Shown here: positions 19,069 to 26,741 of the stretch, one piece after another | Numbering within the stretch: position 1 is the first letter of the stretch | Layout of the letters: each line of letters starts with the position of its first letter | NCBI GenBank assembly: GCA_023446155.1 | Contig: JAEXIT010000017.1 | Location: 310,001-374,000, forward strand | Source of the DNA: Bacteroidota bacterium | GTDB lineage: Bacteria; Bacteroidota; Bacteroidia; Flavobacteriales; Flavobacteriaceae | Reading direction: 5' to 3' | DNA: 64,000 nucleotides | Made by a program: the position numbers and the translations under genes | The notes under the pieces: generated by a model | The model's database searches: none | What the model was told of the DNA's origin: nothing | Seen by the model: the letters and a program-made list of their open reading frames with translations, nothing else

Positions 19069-20187
19069 ATGAATAAAAAAAGAAGTCATACAATAACACG
19101 CGCTGTGAATCCGAAACTAAGAAAGCTTGTTCTGAATACCTGTAGTAGTGTCCTCTTTGGTATGGGGATTACGGGATATGCCCAACAGGTCATCTGCCAA
19201 GGGACGAGTTCTTCGATCTATAAAGTTGACGCTTCCGAAAACAACGGATTGGGAACAACAGGTTCGGTGTATAGCTGGACGATCCCGAATCCGAACTTTT
19301 CCGGAGCAATAAGTTTTAACAATCCGGCGGGTACAAACGAAATTAAAGTCAACTGGGGGAGTTCTCCGGCGGGAACCTATACGATACAGGTTCAGGAAAA
19401 AGATGCCGCAACTGGGTGTCTGGGGCCGATGCAACAACTAACGGTGTTGTTAAAAAATGCACCGCAACCCCATTTAACAAATCAGGCAACCTGTGTAAAT
19501 CCGGTAACCGGAAATCTGATTGCTCCGATCGTTTTAAATCCGGGTATTCCGGCTGCCGGACATACCTTTGTATGGACGTCAAGCAGTGGAACCCTGCCCA
19601 ATACGACACCAACGCTTTCGGTAACACAACCCGGGAATTATACCGTAACGGTAACCGATACGGCTAGTGGTTGTCAGGGTATGGCTTCGGCAACGATTAG
19701 TGTTTCATCGGCGGCAGTCGTACAGGCAATTGTAAAAGAAGCATTCGATCTGGATCAGATTATTGTAGTTTCGGCACAAGGTTCCGGAGATTACGAATAC
19801 CAGTTAAACGATGGACCGTTTCAGGATAGTCCAATTTTCCAGGTCAGCACGGCGGGGTATTATACCGTTCGGGTACGGGACAAAAAAGGATGTGGCGACA
19901 GTCCGTTGCGGGTATTGGTACTGAATTATCCGCGGTATTTTACGCCAAACGGCGATTCGTACCACGACTACTGGAATATAAAAGATTTACCGAATCCGGA
20001 GAAGGCAACGATTACCATTTTCGATCGTTACGGTAAGTTGATTAAACAACTTTCGCCCAAAGAAAAAGGGTGGGACGGAACCTATAATGGCTATCCGTTA
20101 CCTTCGACCGATTATTGGTTTGTATTGCATTATTATGACGAAGGTGTGCAAAAAGAATTTAAGGCACACTTTAGTATGAAACGATAG
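19069..20187 (+). CDS. Secreted protein with T9SS type B (gliding-motility-type) sorting domain
   Basis: A 372-residue protein, the third gene of the operon. A signal peptide (about 1-39, ends ITGYAQ) is followed by a PKD-like domain (about 40-135, with NWGSSPAGTYTIQV) homologous to the first domain of the preceding protein. Then come an Ig-like domain (about 140-220), an SprB-like half repeat (YEYQLNDGPFQDSPIF) and a C-terminal gliding-motility-associated type B sorting domain (about 287-372: PRYFTPNGDSYHDYWNI, then IFDRYGKLI and GWDGTYNG). Type B domains are known for SprB and need PorV-independent, SprF/PorP-type partners; no sprF/porP homolog is next to it. I use ATG 19069, not the in-frame TTG at 19051, because TTG adds nothing to the signal peptide. 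Confidence 0.9.
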   Translation: MNKKRSHTITRAVNPKLRKLVLNTCSSVLFGMGITGYAQQVICQGTSSSIYKVDASENNGLGTTGSVYSWTIPNPNFSGAISFNNPAGTNEIKVNWGSSPAGTYTIQVQEKDAATGCLGPMQQLTVLLKNAPQPHLTNQATCVNPVTGNLIAPIVLNPGIPAAGHTFVWTSSSGTLPNTTPTLSVTQPGNYTVTVTDTASGCQGMASATISVSSAAVVQAIVKEAFDLDQIIVVSAQGSGDYEYQLNDGPFQDSPIFQVSTAGYYTVRVRDKKGCGDSPLRVLVLNYPRYFTPNGDSYHDYWNIKDLPNPEKATITIFDRYGKLIKQLSPKEKGWDGTYNGYPLPSTDYWFVLHYYDEGVQKEFKAHFSMKR

Positions 20188-20215
20188 TTTTTATTTTTGA
20201 GAGGAATAATTATGG

Positions 20216-20264
20216 TCCTGTTGAATTGCCTTTAATGGTCAATTTGACAGGATTTCCTTTTTTT
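20216..20264 (+). terminator. Intrinsic terminator of the secreted-protein operon
   Basis: A stem interrupted by a 2-nt internal loop (TCCTGT 20216-20221 with ACAGGA 20247-20252; AATTG 20224-20228 with CAATT 20240-20244) followed by a seven-T run at 20258-20264. Confidence 0.7.
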
Positions 20265-20393
20265 ATGCCGAAAAAAAATCAAAATGTAAATAAAACTGAC
20301 GATTAAAGGTATAAAAAATGCGATAAAAAGAGTTTTAAGGTGTTAATTAATATATTGGTAACATACTCATTTTCAAATTATGTAACATCTTCC

Positions 20394-20401
20394 TATCTTT
20401 G
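20394..20401 (+). promoter_or_regulatory. Promoter -7 box of the type C secreted protein gene
   Basis: TATCTTTG matches TAnnTTTG exactly. Upstream, TTTTCAAAT sits 15 nt before the box, the same element and distance as before aconitase (34,996-35,004), in place of the usual TTG. Transcription would begin near 20,408, downstream of an in-frame TTG at 20399, which therefore cannot be the start codon. Confidence 0.6.
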
Positions 20402-20428
20402 AAGACTCAAAAAAACAAAAGTAAATTT

Positions 20429-23400
20429 ATGAAACAAAAACTACATCAATTCTCATTGAAGTACGCCATGTTCCTCGTGGTATGCTTTATGGGGCTGAAC
20501 TCGTGGGGGCAGGTGAGTATTACTGCTTTGCCCTACACCAAATCGGACAATTTTGACGCTTATAATCCAACAACTGCGACAACTGTGGCTAATACAATTC
20601 CGGCAGGTTGGTCTTTATCCAGTACTGCTACTCTTAGTTATAACGGAAGAGGTACTGGTACCGGAAATTCGGGAGGATTTTATGCCTATGGTGTGACAAG
20701 TCCATCTGTAAACTATAGTTTGGGAGCCTTGGCTTCGGGAACTAGTACGACGCACACCTATACCTTGAGTTTTGTAAATAATTCTGGAACAACGATTACC
20801 TCATTAAAACTTTCCTGGGATTATCAGCAATGGCGTTACGGAGGTGCTAATACTTCCGGATGGGATCTTACAGGTACCGGATCATTAGCGACGAATACAA
20901 CTTTAAACGGAAAAGATTTCTCAGGAGTAGCGACAGGAACAAATGGTAACGTTGCTACAACACCAGTAGCTGAATTTACCTTAACCGGATTAAATATTGC
21001 TCCTGGAGCATCCTTTGGTATGGCTTGGGTAACGACAAATCTTTCCGGTGCTGATAACGGAGTATCGATCGATAACTTTAATATGACCGCTACGGGTGCA
21101 CCACCAGTAGCACCAGTAGTAACAGGAGCAACTTTTAACGGAACGGTAGGAACGGCTTTTAATCAGACGATTTCGGCTACAGGTAACCCAACAAGCTATG
21201 CCTTGGTAACAGGGACTTTACCGGCAGGTTTGTCTTTAAATACAACAACAGGCGCAATCACCGGAACACCAACAGCGGTTTCTTCTGCTTCGGTAACGGT
21301 AAAAGCAACAAATACAGTTGGAGATAGTGATCCGGCAACGATCAATTTTAATATTGCAAAAGGAAATCAAACGATAACATTCGCAAATATTAACAAACAA
21401 TATGGCGATGCGGATTTTGCCTTAACGGGAACATCCAGTTCCGGATTGACGGTTTCGTATAGCAGTAGTAATCCGGCAGTAGCCACTATTTCCGGAACTA
21501 CAGTAACGATTATCGGAGTAGGAACAACAAATATTACTGCTTCTCAGGCAGGTGATGCCAATTATAACGCCGCTACTGATGTAGTACGTACGTTAACGGT
21601 ATCAAAAAGAAATGCAACAGTTGGCGGTGTAACGGCCAACAATAAAGTAGCCGACGGAACGAACGCGGCAACCTTATCCGGAACGCCAACACTAACAGGT
21701 GTATTGTCTGGAGATACGGCAAACGTAATCTTAGGAGGAACGCCGGTGGCAACATTTGCTTCATCAGCGATTGGAAACGGAATTAACGTAACTGTAACCG
21801 GATATACCATTACCGGATCGGCAGCAGCTAACTATAATTTAGTACAGCCAACAGGATTGACTGCTAATATTACAGCAATTGCTACACCGGTAGCAACAGC
21901 AGCAACGGCAATAAATGCAAACGATTTTACAGCACATTGGGATGCAGTTCCACAGGCTGATGCCTATCTTTTGGACGTGAGTGAATACGCTTCATTTTCA
22001 ACTTCGGCAACTGCTAATATTTTAGAAAAATTCGAGTCGGGATTAAGTACCAGCGGTTACGGATTCGGAACTGTAACACTTACATCAGGAGTCTGGAGTG
22101 TAAATGCGGTTCTACGAGCGGCTGTGTCTAGTGCCTATGACGGATATGGAGCACAGTTACGAGCTAGTGATGGTAAATTGACATCGCCAAGCTTTTCAAA
22201 AGTAACATCGGTAACGTTCTTTGCTAAAAGAGGATCTAGTGCCAGTACTTTAAAAGTAAGTAAAATCGTAGGCGGGGTTACCACTTTATTGGAGTCATTC
22301 CCGTTAGATAATACATTTGATGAATATACCGTAACGGTTAACGAAACGGCTAACGATGTGAAAATCGTATTTGAAAACGGAAGCGGGGTTGGTTATATCG
22401 ATGAGGTAACGATCAATTATGCTACTGAGACACCATCGTTTGTAACCGGATATAATAACAGAAACGTAGGTAATGTGACTTCTTATGTCGTAACCGGATT
22501 AAACCAGAATACGACTTACCACTATAGAGTTAGAGCTGAAAATGCATCAACAACGTCTGCCAATTCTAACGTAATTGACGTAACAACAGGTTTCGCAACC
22601 GTAACCTGGAATGGAACGGCATGGTCGAATGTTTCCGGACCAACAGCAACAATCGAAGCCGTTATTGCCGGAGCATATAACACGACGACTAACGGTGTGT
22701 TTACCGCTAAAAAACTAACGTTAAACTCGGGGTCTTTCCGTTTGGCATCTGGAACCAACATTACTGTTGTTAACGATGTAGTAAACAATATGACAGCAGC
22801 TGATTTCGTAATCGAAAACAATGCCAATCTAATCCAAACCAACGCGATCGCGAATACAGGCGCTGTAACGGTACACCGAAATTCGGCACCTATCGTAAGA
22901 CTTGATCATACATTATGGTCAGCACCGGTTGAAGGGCAAAACCTTTTTGGTTTTTCACCAAATACTTTGACAAACCGTTTCTATACCTATCAGACTTCAA
23001 CCAATACTTATGTAAATACAGGCTTAACGGCTACTTCTACATTTGTACCGGGTAAAGGATTCGCAGTGAGAGCTCCAAACAACTATCAGGCATCTCCAGC
23101 TGCGGCTTGGGAAGGGATTTTTGTTGGAAAACCAAATAACGGAAACGTTACGTTTGCATTAGATGTAACCGGAACTGGATACAACCTTGTTGGTAATCCA
23201 TATCCATCAGTTATCGACGGAACAGCTTTCTTAGGCGGAAACGCAACAATCGACGGAACATTATATTTCTACGCACACACCTTAACGATGAACGCTCAGG
23301 GACAATTCCCGGCGGGAACCAACTATGCGACATGGACACCGGGATCGGGAGGAGTTGCAGCTACTTTGGGAACTTCTGGAGTTCCGGCTAATGTACCAAA

Positions 23401-24229
23401 CGGTAAAATTCAGGTAGGTCAGGCATTCCTTGTAAAATCGTTACCAGCTGGTGGAAATGTGAGTTTTGTAAATACGATGCGTTCGACTGATAATAATGAT
23501 CAATTCTTTAGAGCTGTGACAGGTAGTACTACAGCGGCACCGGAAGAAATCGAAAGACACCGTATCTGGTTAAATCTAACCAATGATTCTGGAACGGCTT
23601 TCAATCAAATCTTAGTGGCTTATGCACAAGGTGCTACAGAAGGAGTTGACAGAGGGTACGATGGATTGGCTTTTGGAAACACAGGAAGCAGCTTGTCTTC
23701 GAAAATTGAAGCAGCCGATTATACCATTCAGGGACGTGCGTTGCCATTTAACGATAACGACGTGGTTGTCTTAGGATTTAAAGCGGCTACAGCTGGAAAT
23801 TACACCATCACATTGTCTTCGTTTGACGGATTGTTCTCCGGAAATCAGGATGTTTATATTAAAGATAATGCCAACAACGGTGCGTTACACAACCTGAAAA
23901 ACGGTGCATACACGTTTGCATCGGCTGAAGGAACTTTTGATAACCGTTTTGAGATCGTATACAAAAGCACATTGGGAACTATCGATGCTACCTTAGATGC
24001 AAATGCAGTGGTAGTATACAAACAAAGTACAGCGTTACATATCGAAACAAAAAACACTTCGATTAAAGAGGTGGCGATTTTCGACATCAACGGACGTTTG
24101 GTATATCAGAAAGCAAAAGTGAACAACAATACCTTGGTGATCACAGATCTTTCCGTGGCACAGCAAGTGGTATTGGTTCAGGTAACAGCTGAAGATAACA
24201 AAACAACAACAGTTAAAGTAATTTATTAA
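20429..24229 (+). CDS. Giant secreted protein with YDG/FN3 domains and T9SS type C sorting domain
   Basis: A 1,267-residue exported protein. Order: signal peptide about 1-28 (ends LNSWGQ); jelly-roll domain about 29-220; putative-Ig (He_PIG-like) about 225-312; bacterial Ig/MBG-like about 312-393; YDG-type domain about 394-482; FN3 with an inserted jelly-roll about 483-724; then a module of about 440 residues. Its landmarks are VGKPNNG, LVGNPYPS, QVGQAF, HRIWLNL, GYDGLA and IQGRALPF. Last is a type C sorting domain, about 1175-1266 (FDNRFEIVYKS, then VAIFDINGRLVYQ), as known from the secreted chitinase ChiA of Flavobacterium. No catalytic motif was found. ATG 20429 is used because the -7 box lies at 20394-20401. 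Whether it is an enzyme or an adhesin cannot be told from the sequence. Confidence 0.9.
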   Translation: MKQKLHQFSLKYAMFLVVCFMGLNSWGQVSITALPYTKSDNFDAYNPTTATTVANTIPAGWSLSSTATLSYNGRGTGTGNSGGFYAYGVTSPSVNYSLGALASGTSTTHTYTLSFVNNSGTTITSLKLSWDYQQWRYGGANTSGWDLTGTGSLATNTTLNGKDFSGVATGTNGNVATTPVAEFTLTGLNIAPGASFGMAWVTTNLSGADNGVSIDNFNMTATGAPPVAPVVTGATFNGTVGTAFNQTISATGNPTSYALVTGTLPAGLSLNTTTGAITGTPTAVSSASVTVKATNTVGDSDPATINFNIAKGNQTITFANINKQYGDADFALTGTSSSGLTVSYSSSNPAVATISGTTVTIIGVGTTNITASQAGDANYNAATDVVRTLTVSKRNATVGGVTANNKVADGTNAATLSGTPTLTGVLSGDTANVILGGTPVATFASSAIGNGINVTVTGYTITGSAAANYNLVQPTGLTANITAIATPVATAATAINANDFTAHWDAVPQADAYLLDVSEYASFSTSATANILEKFESGLSTSGYGFGTVTLTSGVWSVNAVLRAAVSSAYDGYGAQLRASDGKLTSPSFSKVTSVTFFAKRGSSASTLKVSKIVGGVTTLLESFPLDNTFDEYTVTVNETANDVKIVFENGSGVGYIDEVTINYATETPSFVTGYNNRNVGNVTSYVVTGLNQNTTYHYRVRAENASTTSANSNVIDVTTGFATVTWNGTAWSNVSGPTATIEAVIAGAYNTTTNGVFTAKKLTLNSGSFRLASGTNITVVNDVVNNMTAADFVIENNANLIQTNAIANTGAVTVHRNSAPIVRLDHTLWSAPVEGQNLFGFSPNTLTNRFYTYQTSTNTYVNTGLTATSTFVPGKGFAVRAPNNYQASPAAAWEGIFVGKPNNGNVTFALDVTGTGYNLVGNPYPSVIDGTAFLGGNATIDGTLYFYAHTLTMNAQGQFPAGTNYATWTPGSGGVAATLGTSGVPANVPNGKIQVGQAFLVKSLPAGGNVSFVNTMRSTDNNDQFFRAVTGSTTAAPEEIERHRIWLNLTNDSGTAFNQILVAYAQGATEGVDRGYDGLAFGNTGSSLSSKIEAADYTIQGRALPFNDNDVVVLGFKAATAGNYTITLSSFDGLFSGNQDVYIKDNANNGALHNLKNGAYTFASAEGTFDNRFEIVYKSTLGTIDATLDANAVVVYKQSTALHIETKNTSIKEVAIFDINGRLVYQKAKVNNNTLVITDLSVAQQVVLVQVTAEDNKTTTVKVIY

Positions 24230-24238
24230 ATAAAATAC

Positions 24239-24274
24239 AAATCGGGTATGATAAATATTTGTCATATCCGATTT
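24239..24274 (+). other. Intergenic hairpin between the type C gene and the small membrane protein gene
   Basis: A long stem (AAATCGGGTATGA region 24239-24251 with 24262-24274, one G-U pair) has only TTT after it, so it may be a weak terminator or an mRNA processing or stabilising structure. Confidence 0.55.
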
Positions 24275-24288
24275 AATCCCCACATATT

Positions 24289-24513
24289 ATGAAGAAGATA
24301 GGAGTATACAGCTACATTTTTATTTTTACATTATTGGCTAATGTTGTAGCATTTGCAGAAGAGGAGCCTGGAGATTTTGGTGGAGATCCTGAGGATAACC
24401 CATTGGATACGCCGGTAGTACCGATTAATGGGTACGTGATATGGTTAGCTTTTATCGCAATCGCTTTTGCGATATTTGTGATCAATAAAAGGAGAGCAGC
24501 ACTTCGTAACTAA
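24289..24513 (+). CDS. Small signal-peptide, single-TM protein (twin of the convergent gene)
   Basis: A 74-residue protein. A signal peptide (MKKIGVYSYIFIFTLLANVVAFA, two pieces of the same hydrophobic stretch) precedes an acidic, Gly/Pro-rich segment (EEEPGDFGGDPEDNPLD), PVVPINGY, a transmembrane helix and a basic tail (NKRRAALRN). The predicted result is a short protein anchored in the inner membrane with an acidic periplasmic loop. Its convergent neighbour has the same layout and the shared core PVVP..IN.Y. Small proteins of this design are, as I recall, common beside T9SS substrate genes in flavobacteria, but I know of no assigned function. It may be cotranscribed with the type C gene 59 bp upstream. 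Confidence 0.75.
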   Translation: MKKIGVYSYIFIFTLLANVVAFAEEEPGDFGGDPEDNPLDTPVVPINGYVIWLAFIAIAFAIFVINKRRAALRN

Positions 24514-24520
24514 AAATAAA

Positions 24521-24546
24521 AAACCGGCTATTAAGCCGGTTTTTTT
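24521..24546. terminator. Bidirectional terminator between the twin small genes
   Basis: Stem AAACCGGCT (24521-24529) with its complement at 24534-24542, loop ATTA, A run on one side and T run on the other, so it can serve both convergent genes. Confidence 0.88.
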
Positions 24547-24769
24547 ATGCTTTATTTGTATTTGTTTTTCGATGGTATTTTCGGATCAGGGAGAACGCCA
24601 GAATGATCGCCATAATGGCTAATAATAAAGTGTATTGGTTTATTGGAACCGGTACTACTGGATCTTCCTCACCTGGAGGATCGTTAGGAGATAATTCATC
24701 AGCAAATAATGAAATGTAAGCAAATAGCATAAAGATGATCATCCATTTTTTTTGTAAAAGTGCGCTCAT
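24545..24769 (-). CDS. Small signal-peptide, single-TM protein (twin of the convergent gene)
   Basis: A 74-residue protein with an N-terminal hydrophobic signal (KKWMIIFMLFAYISLFA), an acidic Pro-rich segment (DELSPNDPPGEEDP), VVPVPINQY, a transmembrane helix and a basic tail (RKYHRKTNTNKA). It mirrors the 74-residue protein encoded convergently. Both end in a few basic residues, recalling sorting-signal layouts such as PEP-CTERM, but the Pro-Glu-Pro motif and an exosortase are absent from the window. Function unknown. Confidence 0.7.
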   Translation of the reverse strand: MSALLQKKWMIIFMLFAYISLFADELSPNDPPGEEDPVVPVPINQYTLLLAIMAIILAFSLIRKYHRKTNTNKA

Positions 24770-24850
24770 AAAACTTAATTAGGGTGCATAAAAATAGAAA
24801 AAATACCGATAAAATGTTAAAATTTATTGTCAAATTAATCCTGCTAAATA

Positions 24851-24887
24851 ACAAAAAAGCGTAAACCAAAAGTTTACGCTTTTTTGT
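24851..24887 (-). terminator. Intrinsic terminator of prfC
   Basis: GCGTAAAC (24859-24866) pairs with 24872-24879, loop CAAAA, flanked by A and T runs that extend the stem. It lies 20 bp beyond the prfC stop on the minus strand. Confidence 0.88.
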
Positions 24888-24906
24888 TATGATACGGTAG
24901 ATTGTT

Positions 24907-26496
24907 TTAGTTTAATTCCGAAGTAAAATGAAGTTTTACGGTAGGATATTTACTCTGTGTCATCTGAATTGAGAAATCCGAATCGGCAAGAAATACCAGT
25001 TGTCCGTATTTGTCTTTTGCCAGGAATTTTTGTTTGATTCGTTTAAACTCGGCAAATTCTTCATTTTTAGTGTCCTCCGGACGTACCCAACAGGCTTTAA
25101 ATGCCGGGAAGTTTTCATACGAACATTTTGCACCGTATTCGTGCTCCAATCGGTATTGGATTACTTCATACTGAAGTGCTCCTACGGTTCCGATAACTTT
25201 ACGGTTATTCATTTCCAGTGTAAACAACTGTGCCACACCTTCGTCCATTAACTGATCAATTCCTTTTTCAAGCTGTTTGGCTTTCATCGGATCGGCATTG
25301 TTGATATAACGGAAATGCTCCGGAGAGAAACTAGGGATTCCTTTGAAGTTCATTAGTTCTCCTTCGGTTAGGGTATCACCGATTTTAAAGTTTCCGGTAT
25401 CGTGTAATCCTACAATATCACCCGGATATGAAATGTCTACAATTTCTTTCTTTTCGGCAAAAAAGGCATTCGGACTTGAGAATTTCAGGTTTTTACCCAA
25501 ACGCACGTGTAAATACGGTTTGTTACGCTCGAATACACCCGATACGATTTTAATAAATGCCAGTCGGTCGCGGTGTTTCGGATCCATATTGGCGTGAATT
25601 TTAAACACAAATCCGGAAAATTTGTTTTCGTCCGGTTTAACATTACGGGTATCCGAATCTTTCGGTCTTGGCGAGGGTGCGATATCGATAAAACAATCTA
25701 ATAGTTCGCGAACCCCGAAGTTATTTAAAGCCGAACCGAAAAATACCGGCTGCAGGTTTCCTTCAAGATAAGCGTCGCGATCAAATGGAGGGTATACTTC
25801 ATCAATCAGTTCCAGTTCGTCGCGTAATTTACCGGCTGGTTTTTCACCGATTATTTTTTCCAGTTCCGAATTGTTAATGTCCGAAAAGGCAATGGTTTCT
25901 TCTATATTTTTACGGCTGTCCCCTTCAAAAAGGTTGATGTTCTTTTCCCAAATATTATAAATTCCCTGAAAATCGTAACCCATACCAATTGGGAAACTAA
26001 GCGGAGTAACCTTTAAACCCAGTTTTTTCTCCACTTCGTCCATCAGGTCAAAAGCATCCTTACCTTCACGATCCAATTTGTTGATAAAAACGATCATCGG
26101 GATATTACGCATACGGCATACCTCCACGAGTTTTTCGGTTTGTTCCTCAACCCCTTTGGCTACGTCGACCACCACGATCACACTGTCGACTGCAGTTAAA
26201 GTACGAAATGTATCTTCTGCAAAATCTTTGTGACCTGGAGTGTCCAGGATATTGATTTTTTTGTCTTTATAGTTGAAGGCTAAAACGGAAGTTGCCACCG
26301 AGATTCCTCTCTGGCGCTCGATTTCCATAAAATCCGAAGTAGCTCCTTTTTTGATTTTATTGCTTTTTACAGCACCCGCTTCCTGAATCGCACCACCAAA
26401 CAGTAACAGTTTTTCCGTTAATGTGGTTTTTCCGGCATCCGGGTGGGAGATAATACCAAAGGTTCTTCTGCGTTGAATTTCTTTTTGAAAGCTCAT
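24907..26496 (-). CDS. prfC: Peptide chain release factor 3
   Basis: A translational GTPase of 529 residues that removes class 1 release factors from the ribosome after termination. GTPase motifs are present: SHPDAGKTT (G1), the RGISVATS switch region (G2), DTPGHKDF (G3) and NKLDREGKD (G4). The C-terminal RF3-specific domain includes FRYINNADPMKAKQL. The GTPase motifs and length are those of RF3, not EF-G. I start at ATG 26496 (MSFQKEIQRRRTF), since the longer frame begins at TTG 26520, which lies inside the promoter -7 box (26518-26525). Leader about 15 nt. A monocistronic gene with its own terminator, divergent from the chaperone operon. Confidence 0.96.
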   Translation of the reverse strand: MSFQKEIQRRRTFGIISHPDAGKTTLTEKLLLFGGAIQEAGAVKSNKIKKGATSDFMEIERQRGISVATSVLAFNYKDKKINILDTPGHKDFAEDTFRTLTAVDSVIVVVDVAKGVEEQTEKLVEVCRMRNIPMIVFINKLDREGKDAFDLMDEVEKKLGLKVTPLSFPIGMGYDFQGIYNIWEKNINLFEGDSRKNIEETIAFSDINNSELEKIIGEKPAGKLRDELELIDEVYPPFDRDAYLEGNLQPVFFGSALNNFGVRELLDCFIDIAPSPRPKDSDTRNVKPDENKFSGFVFKIHANMDPKHRDRLAFIKIVSGVFERNKPYLHVRLGKNLKFSSPNAFFAEKKEIVDISYPGDIVGLHDTGNFKIGDTLTEGELMNFKGIPSFSPEHFRYINNADPMKAKQLEKGIDQLMDEGVAQLFTLEMNNRKVIGTVGALQYEVIQYRLEHEYGAKCSYENFPAFKACWVRPEDTKNEEFAEFKRIKQKFLAKDKYGQLVFLADSDFSIQMTQSKYPTVKLHFTSELN

Positions 26497-26517
26497 TTTA
26501 ACAAAAATTAAGGTCTG

Positions 26518-26525
26518 CAAAAGTA
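26518..26525 (-). promoter_or_regulatory. Promoter -7 box of prfC
   Basis: On the minus strand the sequence reads TACTTTTG, an exact TAnnTTTG. No TTG was seen at 17-25 nt upstream. Confidence 0.55.
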
Positions 26526-26621
26526 GCTATAATTTATGAGAACTTTTTAATCGGTTTAAAAATAAGAACCTTACAGTAGGATACCGGCGCGATAATTTTT
26601 TGTTAATAGTAAAACGCATAG

Positions 26622-26651
26622 TTGTATAATGTAATTGAATTGTTATTTTTG
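26622..26651 (+). promoter_or_regulatory. Promoter of the SurA-like chaperone operon
   Basis: TTG (26622-26624), 19 nt, then TATTTTTG (26644-26651). Both elements and the spacing match the Bacteroidota consensus. The start of transcription is predicted near 26,658, which gives a leader of about 84 nt containing a terminator-like hairpin. Confidence 0.75.
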
Positions 26652-26677
26652 TTGATTGCTAATCAACTAGTATAACG

Positions 26678-26707
26678 GCAATCCGTAAAGGGATTGCGGA
26701 TTTTTTT
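26678..26707 (+). terminator. Terminator-like hairpin in the chaperone operon leader
   Basis: GCAATCC (26678-26684) pairs with GGATTGC (26691-26697) around a GTAAAG loop, followed by GGA and seven T (26701-26707). It lies between the predicted promoter and the ATG at 26742, so it may act as an attenuator or define a short leader RNA of about 50 nt. Confidence 0.6.
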
Positions 26708-26741
26708 CGAGGCTATAAATTATTTAAAATATTTTGAAAGA

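Noticed and set aside
19051..19069. TTG start for the type B protein at 19,051
   Set aside because: The ATG at 19,069 gives a normal signal peptide and better context; TTG adds only a few residues.
24289..24769. The 74-residue proteins as PEP-CTERM-type exosortase substrates
   Set aside because: They have no PEP or LPxTG motif, and no exosortase gene is in the window; only the layout is similar.
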